Origin: Pedobacter rhizosphaerae
GTDB taxonomy: Bacteria; Bacteroidota; Bacteroidia; Sphingobacteriales; Sphingobacteriaceae
Direction: 5' to 3'
Length of the DNA: 64,000 nucleotides
NCBI RefSeq assembly: GCF_900111155.1
Contig: NZ_FOGG01000005.1
Location: forward strand, 124,001-188,000
Part shown: one piece after another, positions 37,079 through 46,754 of the stretch
Layout: the number at the start of each line of letters is the position of its first letter
Numbering within the stretch: position 1 is the first letter of the stretch
Notes under the pieces: model-generated
What the model saw: the letters and a program-made list of their open reading frames with translations, nothing else
Databases searched by the model: none
Told to the model about the DNA's origin: nothing
Translations under genes and position numbers: made by a program

Positions 37079-38329
37079 ATGAAACGAGTAGTAGTAACAG
37101 GCTTAGGGGCGGTAACGCCTCTGGGGAATACAGTAAGCGAATTTTGGAAGAATATCTTAGCAGGTAAAAGTGGTATCGGCCCCATTACGAAGTTCGATAC
37201 CAGTAAGTTTAAAACACATTTTGCAGCTGAAGTAAAGGATTTTAATGCAGATGAATTATTTGATAAAAAGGAGCAACGTAAGTTCGATGTGTTTACGCAG
37301 TATGCAGTAGCCTCAAGTGATCAGGCGATTGTAGATGCGGGATTGGATTTTAAAGCCATGACTGATGATGAACTTGCTGAAGTAGGGGTAATCTGGGCCA
37401 CTGGAAACGGCGGGATCAGCACTTTTGAGCAACAATTGAAAGAATTTAATGGAGGAGATGGAACACCACGCTTTAGTCCGTTTTTCATTCCGAAAATGAT
37501 CGTTGATATTGCCGCTGGTGTTATTTCTATCCGTCATAAATTACGTGGACCCAACTATTGTACCGTTTCTGCCTGTGCATCGTCAAATACAGCTATCATC
37601 AGTGCTTTCGATACCATTCGATTAGGAAAAGCAACAATTATGGTCGCTGGTGGTTCAGAAGCGGCTATCACCGAAGCATCGGTGGGTGGTTTCAGTGCAG
37701 CGCAAGCGTTGTCTAAAAGAAATGAGGAGCCAGAAACAGCGTCCAGACCTTTTGATATTGAGCGAGATGGTTTTGTGATGGGCGAAGGTGCCGGAGCACT
37801 TATTTTAGAAGATTTAGATCATGCGCTAAAACGAGGAGCTAAAATTTATGCCGAAATTGTAGGTGGCGGTATGGCTGCAGATGCTTATCACTTAACCGGA
37901 ACACCTCCAGATGGTATTGGTGCAACTTTAGGGATGAAGAAAGCATTAAACGATGCGAATATCACTGCTGATCAAATTGATTATATTAATGCGCATGCTA
38001 CCTCAACCGGATTGGGAGATATTAGTGAATTAACAGCGGTAAAGGCAGTTTTCGGTAATAGTGATGTATTGATAGGTGCAACCAAATCAATGACAGGACA
38101 TCTCTTAGGAGCGGCGGGTGCAGTAGAAAGTATTATTAGTATTCTTGCCCTTAACGATAACATCGTTCCACCTACTATCAACACCAAAAATATCGATGAA
38201 AAAATTCCTGCAGGACTTAATATTGTTTTAGGTACGCCTGTTAAAAAGGAAATTAAATATGTATTGAATAATACATTTGGCTTTGGCGGACACACCGCTA
38301 GTACCATCTTTAAAAAATATGAGGCCTAG
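37079..38329 (+). CDS. fabF: Beta-ketoacyl-ACP synthase II
   Basis: Condensing enzyme of fatty-acid elongation, 416 residues. The nucleophile is Cys166 in TVSACASSN. The two histidines are in INAHATSTGLGD and SMTGHLLGAAGA, and the C-terminus has NNTFGFGGHTAS. It stands apart from any acpP or fabG here, so it may be a second FabF copy or a dedicated condensing enzyme; sequence motifs do not separate those. Its stop codon lies inside a palindrome shared with convergent yceH. Confidence 0.94.
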   Translation: MKRVVVTGLGAVTPLGNTVSEFWKNILAGKSGIGPITKFDTSKFKTHFAAEVKDFNADELFDKKEQRKFDVFTQYAVASSDQAIVDAGLDFKAMTDDELAEVGVIWATGNGGISTFEQQLKEFNGGDGTPRFSPFFIPKMIVDIAAGVISIRHKLRGPNYCTVSACASSNTAIISAFDTIRLGKATIMVAGGSEAAITEASVGGFSAAQALSKRNEEPETASRPFDIERDGFVMGEGAGALILEDLDHALKRGAKIYAEIVGGGMAADAYHLTGTPPDGIGATLGMKKALNDANITADQIDYINAHATSTGLGDISELTAVKAVFGNSDVLIGATKSMTGHLLGAAGAVESIISILALNDNIVPPTINTKNIDEKIPAGLNIVLGTPVKKEIKYVLNNTFGFGGHTASTIFKKYEA

Positions 38330-38341
38330 GCCTCATATTTT
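38314..38341. terminator. Bidirectional terminator overlapping two stop codons
   Basis: Perfect 28-base palindrome centred on the fabF stop (arms aaaatatgaggcct and aggcctcatatttt). It reaches into the stop of the convergent yceH gene, so both genes end within the same hairpin. Confidence 0.8.
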
Positions 38342-38978
38342 ATTTATCCATTAAAAGATTAACGAGTTCTTTCAGCTCTTCTACCTCTTGCTCCAGCTTC
38401 ACTATGCGCTCCTCTAAATCATGCTGTGGAGTTGCCACTAAAGCTGGAATTTCTTCGGTATGCTCTACGTAATCGCCTAGTAAATGTATAAAGCGGGCTT
38501 CTTTTTGTCCGGGCTTTTTAGGCAATTGTTTCACAAATGCTGGTTCATCGGTGGCTAGCTTTTGAAGTTGTTCCAGTACCTCCTCAATACTTTCAAATTC
38601 ATATAGCCTTCCAGAGTTGCTATTGATTTCACCTGGAGTTAATGGCCCCCGCAAAAGCAGTAAGGAAATAATAGCCAATTCGGATGGAATAATCGGGTAA
38701 ACAATGGCTAAGTTATGTTTGTATTTAGTTGCCCGGCTCGAACCGCCTGTAGCTGTAGAAATTAACCCTTTAATCTTAAGTTGATTGAGGGTTAGCGTAA
38801 CCGTTTCTTCATCGTAGTTAACCACAGGGTTTCTTGCGCTTTTTTGGTTGCAGGCTGCAGTTAAGCTATTCAGCGTCATTGGGTAATAATCGGGGGTGGT
38901 TCTGCTTTTTTCTATCAGCGCCCCAAGTATACGTTGTTCTTCAGCGCTCAGGTTGGGTAAAGATTTTGTGGTTTCCAT
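38340..38978 (-). CDS. yceH: YceH family protein (DUF480)
   Basis: Cytosolic protein of 212 residues with two winged-helix domains. The start LSAEEQRILGALIEKSRTTPDYYPMTLN and the segment ACNQKSARNPVVNYDEETV define the family, and LLLRGPLTPGEIN lies in the second winged helix. The C-terminus (about 185-212) is a coiled coil of EELKEL type. Function is not established; the winged helices suggest DNA binding. It is convergent with fabF. Confidence 0.92.
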   Translation of the reverse strand: METTKSLPNLSAEEQRILGALIEKSRTTPDYYPMTLNSLTAACNQKSARNPVVNYDEETVTLTLNQLKIKGLISTATGGSSRATKYKHNLAIVYPIIPSELAIISLLLLRGPLTPGEINSNSGRLYEFESIEEVLEQLQKLATDEPAFVKQLPKKPGQKEARFIHLLGDYVEHTEEIPALVATPQHDLEERIVKLEQEVEELKELVNLLMDK

Positions 38979-39427
38979 CTGCTAAAAATATAAATAGATC
39001 GCACATTTAAGAAATAATTTTTGTGAAATGCTTTTCCATTCTCCTGGGTTTTAACCACGAAGAACACCAAGACAAGGCACAAAGGACACCAAGTTAGGAA
39101 AGCGCTATAGCCCGTATGAGAGGAGATACATTGCAGCCCATAAGTTTCAACCACCTAAGGCATCTAAGCTTTTGAATAGCGCCTATTTCAAATTTCTTCT
39201 CCGTGTATTTTGTGTTTCCGTGGCTAATTTTAACCGAAAGGTTCGCCAACTTAAGGCACGGCGCACACCAAATTGGCTTAGTGCATCCAGACTTACAACT
39301 TAAAACCTACTACTTACAACTTTCCCTTTCCACACAAAACCCGATTAGAATTGTTCTAAATTTCTGTAACCATACTTTTTTAATCAGATAATCCCGAACT
39401 TAGATAAACAACCCATCCCACAATCCT
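38979..39427. other. Divergent spacer with traces of dispersed repeats, no gene
   Basis: About 450 bases between yceH and the aldehyde oxidoreductase genes. It contains gttttaaccacgaagaacac (39048 on) and tgtgtttccgtggctaa (39211-39227); the latter word also occurs at 12527-12543 in the large repeat spacer. A cttacaacttaaaacctact stretch follows. No sustained coding frame or clear promoter was recognised. Confidence 0.7.
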
Positions 39428-40054
39428 ATGGAATCATCCGACAAGAAAAATACCTCTGGCGGCGATACACGGAGAGACTTTCTGAAGAAGAGCTCTTTGA
39501 TGACCGCAATAGCCTTAACGCCGTCTGTAGCCGTTAAAGCAGCAGAAAATCAGGTAGATGAAAGTTTTGCTGAGCTATTTGAAAAGATTCCCCTTAACTT
39601 AACTGTGAATAATAAGGCCCATTCAACCAAAATTGAGCCTCGGGTAACACTTTTAGATTATCTGAGAGAAGAATTACACCTTACGGGTACAAAGAAAGGT
39701 TGCGATCATGGCCAGTGTGGCGCTTGCACAGTACATATAGATGGTGCACGTGTTAATTCGTGCCTTAGCCTGGCGGTAATGAACGAAGGAAAAAAGATAA
39801 CCACGATTGAAGGTTTATCAAGCGGGGATGAACTTCATCCGATGCAGCAGGCCTTTATCAAACATGATGGTTTTCAATGTGGTTACTGTACCCCCGGACA
39901 AATCATGTCGGCGGTAGCATGTATCCGTGAAGGTCATGCCAATTCGAGGGCGGAGATAAGTGAGTTTATGAGTGGAAATATTTGTAGATGTGGTGCTTAT
40001 CCTAATATAGTTGATGCAATTGTTGAGGTTAAAAAAGGAGGAGCAGCGATATGA
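39428..40054 (+). CDS. Aldehyde oxidoreductase iron-sulfur subunit (PaoA/YagT-like), Tat-exported
   Basis: Small subunit of a molybdenum hydroxylase, 208 residues. A Tat signal with twin arginines at 15-16 (TRRDFLKKSS) targets the assembled enzyme to the periplasm. The plant-type [2Fe-2S] cluster uses Cys92, Cys97, Cys100 and Cys112 (GCDHGQCGACTVHIDG); the second cluster uses Cys151, Cys154, Cys186 and Cys188 (QCGYCTPG, CRCGAY). It overlaps the next gene by four bases (ATGA). Order and features match E. coli PaoA of the periplasmic aldehyde oxidase. Confidence 0.93.
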   Translation: MESSDKKNTSGGDTRRDFLKKSSLMTAIALTPSVAVKAAENQVDESFAELFEKIPLNLTVNNKAHSTKIEPRVTLLDYLREELHLTGTKKGCDHGQCGACTVHIDGARVNSCLSLAVMNEGKKITTIEGLSSGDELHPMQQAFIKHDGFQCGYCTPGQIMSAVACIREGHANSRAEISEFMSGNICRCGAYPNIVDAIVEVKKGGAAI

Positions 40055-41034
40055 TCAATTTCCAATACCTCCGCACTACCAGTGCTAAATCGGCTATAGC
40101 TTTGTTATCAAAAGATAAAAACGCTAAGTTTTTAGCCGGTGGAACGAACCTTATTGATTTGATGAAACGAGGGGTTAGCTCTCCGGATAAGTTAATAGAT
40201 ATCAATCATGTTCCCTTAAAACAGATTGAACAGGTAGGCAATAAAATACACATTGGAGCACTGGCTTCTAATACAGCTGTAGCCGAAAGTGCGCTGATTA
40301 AGGAAAAATTACCTTTACTTGCCCAGGCACTCGAAGCAGGCGCTTCTGCACAGCTCAGAAATGTAGCTACTGTAGGCGGCAATATGATGCAACGCACCAG
40401 GTGTGGCTATTTTTACGATACCGAAATGCCTTGTAATAAACGCAAACCTGGCTCCGGATGCGGTGCTATTGGTGGTTTTAATCGAATGCATGCCATTTTT
40501 GGTACTTCCGAAAACTGCATAGCTGTTCACCCGAGTGATATGTGTGTAGCGTTGGTAGCACTTGATGCAGAGGTGATACTGGCAAATGCAAAGGGAGAGC
40601 GCAGGATTTTATTTAAAGATTTTCATCGTTTGCCGGGTGATACTCCTCAGTTAGACAATAACTTAAAAAACGATGAACTGATTGTAAGATTAGAAATTCC
40701 GATCCACCCCTTCAGCAAAAATATACATTATCTGAAGGTTAGAGACAGGACTTCTTATGCCTTTGCACTGGTGTCGGCAGCAGTTGCTATTGAACTTCAG
40801 GGCAACCAAATTAAAGACGTTCGGTTGGCTTTGGGGGGAGTGGCACATAAGCCATGGAGATTAACCTCATCTGAAGCATTTCTGAAAGGTAAAGAAGCAA
40901 CCTTAGAAAATTTCCAGCAGGCAGCCCAGCTGGCAATGGCGGATGCCAAAGGATATGGCGAGAATGATTTTAAGTTGAAGCTAACTCCAAATACAATTAT
41001 TGAAGCGTTAAACCTTGCAAAATCCAAAGCATAA
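40051..41034 (+). CDS. Aldehyde oxidoreductase FAD-binding subunit (PaoB/YagS-like)
   Basis: Medium subunit of the molybdenum hydroxylase, 327 residues, binding FAD through FLAGGTNLIDLMKRG and the ATVGGNMMQRTRCGYF segment. An additional set of cysteines, Cys118, Cys128, Cys137 and Cys156, fits the extra [4Fe-4S] cluster described for PaoB-type subunits and absent from most xanthine dehydrogenases. It passes electrons from the iron-sulfur subunit to FAD. It has no signal of its own and would be carried out by the Tat signal of the small subunit. Confidence 0.92.
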   Translation: MINFQYLRTTSAKSAIALLSKDKNAKFLAGGTNLIDLMKRGVSSPDKLIDINHVPLKQIEQVGNKIHIGALASNTAVAESALIKEKLPLLAQALEAGASAQLRNVATVGGNMMQRTRCGYFYDTEMPCNKRKPGSGCGAIGGFNRMHAIFGTSENCIAVHPSDMCVALVALDAEVILANAKGERRILFKDFHRLPGDTPQLDNNLKNDELIVRLEIPIHPFSKNIHYLKVRDRTSYAFALVSAAVAIELQGNQIKDVRLALGGVAHKPWRLTSSEAFLKGKEATLENFQQAAQLAMADAKGYGENDFKLKLTPNTIIEALNLAKSKA

Positions 41035-41037
41035 ATC

Positions 41038-43161
41038 ATGAAAAATCTAATGGTTAAAGATGAAAATGATCGCGTTGATGGCGTGCTCAAGGTAACCGGA
41101 CAAGCCAAATATTTTGCAGAATTCGAATTACCCGGACTTACTTATGGCGTGCTCGTAACCAGTACAATTACGAAGGGTAAAATTACAGGATTGGACACCA
41201 AATCTGCAGAAAGGGCACCTGGTGTGATCGCTGTGTTATCGCATTTAAATAAACCATCGGCTCCGTTATATGAGCAAGAAGGTGGGTCGCCAATGAAAAT
41301 CTTCTACACAGATAAGATTTTTTTTAACGGGCAGCCCATCGCCATTGTAATTGCAAATACCTTCGAAAGGGCTACTTACGCTGCATCTTTGGTTAAAGCA
41401 ACTTATGAGAAGGAAGCTTTTAATACCGATTTGCATAAGGCACTTAAGGACGCTGCGGCTAAGAAATTACAAGGGCAGCCGAACTATAAGCGTGGAATTG
41501 AAAACGCTTATCAAACGGCAGAAGTTAAAATAGAGCAGGAGTACAATCTGCCTATAGAAACGCACAATCCAATGGAGCTTCATGGTATTATTGCCGATTG
41601 GAAGCCTAACAATCAAGTTACCGTTTATGCTAAAACACAAGGGGTAAAAGCTACTCAGAATACCATTGCCAATGTTTTCAAAATTCCTTTAACCAATGTT
41701 CAGGTTAATTCTGAATTTGTGGGCGGAGGATTTGGGATGGGCTTAAGAACCTGGCCGCTGGAAATCGCAACTGTAATGGCATCTAAACACATTGGTAAAC
41801 CCGTTAAATTGGTTATTACCCGGATGCAGATGTTTACCATGGTTGGAAATCGCCCTGCAGCTACTCAGAAGGTAGGGTTAGGCGCTACAAAAGACGGTAA
41901 GTTAACCGGCATTACACATACTGCTTTTGGGGAAAGTTCAACTTACGAAAACTTTACCGAAGGTGTGGTGAATATGGCAAAATTCATGTACCAATGCGAC
42001 AATGTGAATACGGCTTATACTATTGTTCCGGTTGATTTAGGCGTTCCCATCTGGATGCGCGGACCAGGAGAGGCTACAGGTGCGTTTGCTTTAGAAAGTG
42101 CGATTGATGAAATAGCCCATGCATTAGATATGGATCCATTGGAGTTTCGAATCAAAAACGATCCCGAAATGGATCAGCAAAGAAATAAACCCTTCTCCAG
42201 TAAAAATATTAAAGAAGCTTATAAGATTGGAGCGGAGAAAATTGGCTGGTCGCAGCGGAAAAATAAGCCAGGAAGTATTAAGGAAGGCCCGTGGCAAACC
42301 GGTTACGGAGTAAGTATAGGGGTTTTTAATGCCAACAGGGGAAAAGCTAGCGTGAAAGGTGTTTTGAAAGCAGACGGTAGCTTGCTGTTGCAAAGTGCTA
42401 CCAGCGATATTGGTCCAGGTACTGGAACGGGAATGACCCTTATCGCACATAAGCTTTTGGGTATCCCTGTAGAGAAAATCACATTTGAATTAGGCGATTC
42501 CTCATTACCTACTGCGCCAAGCCAGGGTGGTTCGGCAACCCTTTCTACCGTTGGATCGGCAGTAAATGATGTTTGCGTATCCTTAAAATCGACTATTGCA
42601 GAGCTGGCAGCCAATTCAAATATGTCGGCAACCTCAGATTTTATCTCCGTTTTAAAGAAAAACAACCTGCCCTCCATAGAAGTTAACAAAGAAAGCCAGG
42701 GGGGAAAGGAAAGAGATAATTATTCGCTTTATTCTTTTTCTATTCACTTTGTGCAGGTAAAAGTTCATGAGCTTACGGGTGTAGTTAAGGTGAGCAAAAT
42801 TGTTTCTGTGGGAGATTCAGGAACCATTGTAAGTCCGAAAACGGCCAGAAGCCAGATGGTAGGTGGTGCGGTAGGTGGAATTGGGATGGCTTTAACAGAA
42901 GAATCCATTATAGATCATCGATATGGGCGATACATCAATAATAATTTTGCTGATTACCATGTTCCTGTAAATGCAGATGTTCCTGAGATTGAAGTTCATT
43001 TTATCAATAAACCCGATCCTGTTATTAATCCGATGGGCGCGAAGGGGATGGGAGAGATTGCCTTGATAGGCTTCTCGGCAGCAGTGGCCAATGCGGTTTT
43101 TAATGCTACAGGTAAGCGCATCAGGACGCTTCCAATTACACCTGATAAGGTTTTGGCCTAG
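41038..43161 (+). CDS. Aldehyde oxidoreductase molybdopterin subunit (PaoC/YagR-like)
   Basis: Catalytic subunit of 707 residues holding the molybdenum cofactor, about the size of PaoC. The N-terminal domain begins RVDGVLKVTGQAKYFAEF. Molybdopterin-contacting segments include NSEFVGGGFGMGLRTWP and GSATLSTVGSAV. The base is Glu673 in GAKGMGEIALIG. The complex oxidises aldehydes to acids. The specific chaperone (PaoD or XdhC type) that loads the cofactor is not encoded beside it in this window. Confidence 0.92.
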   Translation: MKNLMVKDENDRVDGVLKVTGQAKYFAEFELPGLTYGVLVTSTITKGKITGLDTKSAERAPGVIAVLSHLNKPSAPLYEQEGGSPMKIFYTDKIFFNGQPIAIVIANTFERATYAASLVKATYEKEAFNTDLHKALKDAAAKKLQGQPNYKRGIENAYQTAEVKIEQEYNLPIETHNPMELHGIIADWKPNNQVTVYAKTQGVKATQNTIANVFKIPLTNVQVNSEFVGGGFGMGLRTWPLEIATVMASKHIGKPVKLVITRMQMFTMVGNRPAATQKVGLGATKDGKLTGITHTAFGESSTYENFTEGVVNMAKFMYQCDNVNTAYTIVPVDLGVPIWMRGPGEATGAFALESAIDEIAHALDMDPLEFRIKNDPEMDQQRNKPFSSKNIKEAYKIGAEKIGWSQRKNKPGSIKEGPWQTGYGVSIGVFNANRGKASVKGVLKADGSLLLQSATSDIGPGTGTGMTLIAHKLLGIPVEKITFELGDSSLPTAPSQGGSATLSTVGSAVNDVCVSLKSTIAELAANSNMSATSDFISVLKKNNLPSIEVNKESQGGKERDNYSLYSFSIHFVQVKVHELTGVVKVSKIVSVGDSGTIVSPKTARSQMVGGAVGGIGMALTEESIIDHRYGRYINNNFADYHVPVNADVPEIEVHFINKPDPVINPMGAKGMGEIALIGFSAAVANAVFNATGKRIRTLPITPDKVLA

Positions 43162-43236
43162 TGTATTGTTTTGAAATGAATTCGATATGACCAAACGTAT
43201 AATGTAATGTCCTAGTTTTGCCTAAAATTTAATAAT

Positions 43237-44283
43237 ATGATAGCTGCAAAAGGATACGCTGTTCACAGCCAAACCGATAGATTGGCTCCATGGAACTTCG
43301 AAAGAAGAAATGTAGGGCCTAAAGACGTTTTAATTGAAATTTTATTTAGTGGAATTTGTCACTCTGATATTCATCAGGTGAGAAGCGAGTGGGGGCCAGC
43401 AAAATATCCAATGGTTCCCGGACATGAAATTGTGGGAAGGATTACCGAGGTTGGTAGTTCGGTAACCAAATTTAAAGTTGGTGATTTGGCGGGTATTGGC
43501 TGCATGGTAGATAGCTGCAAGGAATGTCCTACTTGTCAGGGCGGACAAGAACAGTTTTGCGAGAAAGGCGAAACCGTTTGGACTTACAATAGCTTAGAAC
43601 GTGATAAAGTAACGCCTACATATGGCGGGTATTCCAATAAAATTGTTTGTACGGAAGAGTTTGTGGTAAAAGTTTCAGATAAGCTACCACTAAGCGGAGT
43701 GGCTCCGTTATTATGTGCCGGAATTACGACTTATTCGCCTATCAAAAGATGGGGAATAGGTAAGGGACATAAAGTTGCAGTTTTAGGTTTAGGGGGCTTA
43801 GGACATATGGCGGTCAAATTTGCTGTAGCGTTTGGCGCTGATGTTACTGTTTTAAGTACTTCCCCTTCAAAAGAGGAAGACGCAAAGAAACTGGGTGCCC
43901 ATCATTTTGTGATTACCAAAGACCCTGAAGAGTTAAAAAAATACGCAAAGCACTTCGATTTCATTATCGACTCGGTTTCAGCGCCACATAACTACGAAAT
44001 GTATTTCAAACTGCTGAATATCAATGGTGTTCACATCTGTGTTGGTTTGCCACCAGAGCCGCTTAAGTTCCCAGGATCCGCTTTAATGCATGGAAACAGG
44101 GCTTTAACTGCTTCAAGTATCGGTGGTATTCCTGAAACGCAGGAAATGCTTGATTTCTGTGCCGAACATCATATTGTTTCGGAAGTTGAGGTAATTAATA
44201 TCGATTATGTAAATGAAGCTTACGAGCGCGTATTGGCAAGTGATGTGAAATATCGCTTTGTAATTGATATGGCTACTTTGTAA
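43237..44283 (+). CDS. Zinc-dependent alcohol dehydrogenase / aldehyde reductase (YahK-like)
   Basis: NAD(P)-dependent dehydrogenase of 348 residues. The catalytic zinc ligands are Cys41 (GICHSDIHQ) and His63-Glu64 (PGHEIVGR); the structural zinc uses Cys94, Cys97, Cys100 and Cys108. The Rossmann motif is VLGLGGLGHMAVK. The form is that of cinnamyl-alcohol-type enzymes such as YahK, which reduce aldehydes. It follows the aldehyde oxidoreductase genes by 75 bases on the same strand, so the two may dispose of aldehydes by oxidation and by reduction. Confidence 0.92.
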   Translation: MIAAKGYAVHSQTDRLAPWNFERRNVGPKDVLIEILFSGICHSDIHQVRSEWGPAKYPMVPGHEIVGRITEVGSSVTKFKVGDLAGIGCMVDSCKECPTCQGGQEQFCEKGETVWTYNSLERDKVTPTYGGYSNKIVCTEEFVVKVSDKLPLSGVAPLLCAGITTYSPIKRWGIGKGHKVAVLGLGGLGHMAVKFAVAFGADVTVLSTSPSKEEDAKKLGAHHFVITKDPEELKKYAKHFDFIIDSVSAPHNYEMYFKLLNINGVHICVGLPPEPLKFPGSALMHGNRALTASSIGGIPETQEMLDFCAEHHIVSEVEVINIDYVNEAYERVLASDVKYRFVIDMATL

Positions 44284-44304
44284 GAAAGCTAAATTAGATA
44301 CTAT

Positions 44305-44340
44305 AAAAAAGGCGAATCCAAATTGGATTCGCCTTTTTTA
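44305..44340. terminator. Strong bidirectional terminator
   Basis: Arms aaaaaaggcgaatcca and tggattcgcctttttt pair perfectly over 16 bases around aat. It lies between the alcohol dehydrogenase and the convergent subtilase gene and has T runs on both strands. Confidence 0.92.
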
Positions 44341-44354
44341 TAGTTGTTTTATGC

Positions 44355-45950
44355 TTATTTATAAGTTGCGGCAAGTTTTAATGCTTCGTAAGCATTAACA
44401 ATACCACCACTGATACACAAATCTGAGAAAGGTACCGATACTTTCTCGGCAGCAGGACCTTCACCTTTGGCATAAGTTACATTGTGGTTAACCTTGGTTA
44501 CCGATTTTACGATAATTTCCTTAACCTGCGCAGCGCTCAATTTCGGATAGTAAGAGCGGATTAAGCCAGCTAAACCAGCAACAACCGGAGAAGCCATACT
44601 TGTTCCATCTAAATTTTTGTACTTAGAGCCAGGAACAGTAGAGTAGATGCGAACACCAGGTGCAAAAACATCTACCTGTGTTTTACCAAAGTTAGAGAAA
44701 CTTGCTTTTAAGCTTTCATCATCTTTAGGGCCAGAAGCACCTACCGTGATCCATGAAGCGATTGTTTTCTCATCTAAATCTTTGTGATTTGGATAATTGG
44801 TTTCTACATCGATATCTTTATTTTCGTTTCCTGCAGCCTGTACAATCAATACATCCTTGGCAGCAGCATATTTCATGGCTTCGTTTACCACAGCCTTATC
44901 CCAGCTGTAAGCTTTTCCGAAGCTCATATTAATTACTTTTGCCCCATTATCAACGGCATAGCGAATACCATTTGCAACGTCCTTATCGCGCTCATCTCCA
45001 TTAGGTGTGCAACGAACGCCCATAATAACCACACTGTTGGCTACTCCGGAAATACCTAATTTATTGGTTCTGTCGGCCGCAATAATACCAGCAACGTGCG
45101 TTCCGTGCATCGCATCCGGACCAGCTACATCATTATTACCATAAAATTTCTCTTTACTGTTATTTGGATCATCACCAACAATAGAACGAGGATTATAATC
45201 AACATTTAGGTTGTAATCTACCTGTTGTTTAAAGTGGTCATAGCCTTCCATAATTTCATCGTTATAGAAATCTTTAAAGCTCATCTCCTTTAATGCACCA
45301 CTTAAAGCATTTTGGATTCTGCCTTCAACATCAGTAGCGGGTTTAAAATTTTGAAAATCCTCTAAAGTTGGGTTATCCTTACCGATTTTTTTTACAACGC
45401 CATCCAGGGCATTTTTAAAGCCTGCGTATCCCGCTAAATTAGCTTTTGCTTCACCCAATTGTTTTTCTAAATCTGTTCTCGCTTTTTTGAATGCTTCAAA
45501 ATCAGCTTTGTCTTTTTCGGCAACATTTGCATCAGTAGTATTGGCAAAGCGATCCTGATCACGACGAACCAAACGGGTTAACTCCAAAGTTTCATAATTG
45601 ATCGATTCTTTTGGTCCACCAATGAAATTCCAACCGTTAATGTCGTCAATATAACCGTTCTTGTCATCATCCTTACCGTTTCCGGCTACTTCTTTTTTAT
45701 TTACCCACATGATGCTTTTTAAGTCCTCATGTGTAGCTTCCACACCACCATCATTCACGGCAACAATAACTTTAGTTGGCTTTTTGCCTTTTAAAAGTTC
45801 TTTATACGCTTTTTCTGTACTGATGCCGAAAGTGGTATCTGTTTTTAGGTCAAGGTTTTGCCAGTTTGGTTTTTGCGCTGAGGCTAAAAAAGAAACTGAG
45901 CTTAATAATGCTACACCAAATAGCGATTTAAAAATTCTGCTCTTATCCAT
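44355..45950 (-). CDS. Exported subtilisin-like serine protease (S8)
   Basis: Secreted protease of 531 residues with a signal peptide ending SFLASAQ. The triad is Asp67 (VIVAVNDGGVEATHEDL), His282 (MHGTHVAGIIAAD) and Ser451 (GTSMASPVVAGLAG), with the oxyanion Asn in VQAAGNENKD. The distance from Asp to His, 215 residues, is far larger than in simple subtilisins. An insertion of about 150 residues, rich in Lys and Glu and probably helical, lies between them. There is no recognisable propeptide inhibitor domain or C-terminal sorting domain. It is a single-gene unit. Confidence 0.92.
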   Translation of the reverse strand: MDKSRIFKSLFGVALLSSVSFLASAQKPNWQNLDLKTDTTFGISTEKAYKELLKGKKPTKVIVAVNDGGVEATHEDLKSIMWVNKKEVAGNGKDDDKNGYIDDINGWNFIGGPKESINYETLELTRLVRRDQDRFANTTDANVAEKDKADFEAFKKARTDLEKQLGEAKANLAGYAGFKNALDGVVKKIGKDNPTLEDFQNFKPATDVEGRIQNALSGALKEMSFKDFYNDEIMEGYDHFKQQVDYNLNVDYNPRSIVGDDPNNSKEKFYGNNDVAGPDAMHGTHVAGIIAADRTNKLGISGVANSVVIMGVRCTPNGDERDKDVANGIRYAVDNGAKVINMSFGKAYSWDKAVVNEAMKYAAAKDVLIVQAAGNENKDIDVETNYPNHKDLDEKTIASWITVGASGPKDDESLKASFSNFGKTQVDVFAPGVRIYSTVPGSKYKNLDGTSMASPVVAGLAGLIRSYYPKLSAAQVKEIIVKSVTKVNHNVTYAKGEGPAAEKVSVPFSDLCISGGIVNAYEALKLAATYK

Positions 45951-46100
45951 TTATGTAATTTTCATTTTAACGCCGAAATATAATTTTAATTTTTATCATA
46001 TTCGTAATTTGTCTTAAAAATGATGATTTTCGCTTATCAACTAGGCAAAAAAAAAACCAAAATTTTTCGATTCTGGGATTTTATATTCAAAAGAAGAATT

Positions 46101-46703
46101 CTATTTCATTTCAGAACTTATTTTTCTGGCCAAGGCATCGTGGGCTTCTATAACTGTTAAAGTCTTTGTTGCCCAGTTTTTTAACGATGCATCACGATTT
46201 TCTGAACCTTGTTTAAATAATGCGATTGTTTTTTCGTGATCTGTAACCATCATCTCCATATAATGTTTATCAAAGGCGGCTCCAGTCATCTTTTTCATCG
46301 CATCAATGTGAATTTGATCTTCGGCAGGTAAGGCATCAGGCGTAATAACCTTCTTCTCCTGGGCCAAAGCTTTCAATTCGGTATTGGCCTTGGTATGGTC
46401 GGTAAGCATTTGGGCGGCAAAGTCTTTAACTTTAGCACTACCCGCATTTTTTTCTGCAATTTTGGCGGCTTCCACTTCCATTAAACCACCAACGGCTGCC
46501 TTTCTTAAAAAAGTTGCTCCAGCCTCATCCAATCCGCTTTCTGTACTTTCAGCACCTGTTGCATGATTGCCATTAACCATATTGGTATCTCCGGCCACAC
46601 TGTCTTTTGTAGTTGATGATTTCTTATCTGCAGTTTGGCAAGCCTGGATACTCACTGCTAAAGCCAGTGCTGCCCCGATAAAGAATGTTTTATTACTGTT
46701 CAT
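46101..46703 (-). CDS. DUF4142 lipoprotein
   Basis: Envelope lipoprotein of 200 residues; lipidated Cys22 follows SIQA. The mature part is a ferritin-like four-helix bundle of the DUF4142 type: FLRKAAVGGLMEVEAAKIAEKN, VKDFAAQMLTDHTKANTEL, MTGAAFDKHYMEMMVTDHEK, and a last helix ending in HDALARKIS. The His/Asp pattern recalls metal binding, but no function is proven. It is flanked by short repeat spacers. Confidence 0.88.
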   Translation of the reverse strand: MNSNKTFFIGAALALAVSIQACQTADKKSSTTKDSVAGDTNMVNGNHATGAESTESGLDEAGATFLRKAAVGGLMEVEAAKIAEKNAGSAKVKDFAAQMLTDHTKANTELKALAQEKKVITPDALPAEDQIHIDAMKKMTGAAFDKHYMEMMVTDHEKTIALFKQGSENRDASLKNWATKTLTVIEAHDALARKISSEMK

Positions 46704-46754
46704 GTTTTCAATGTTTTGATGTTTATTGAAAACACAGAGAGATGCAAATGGTTT

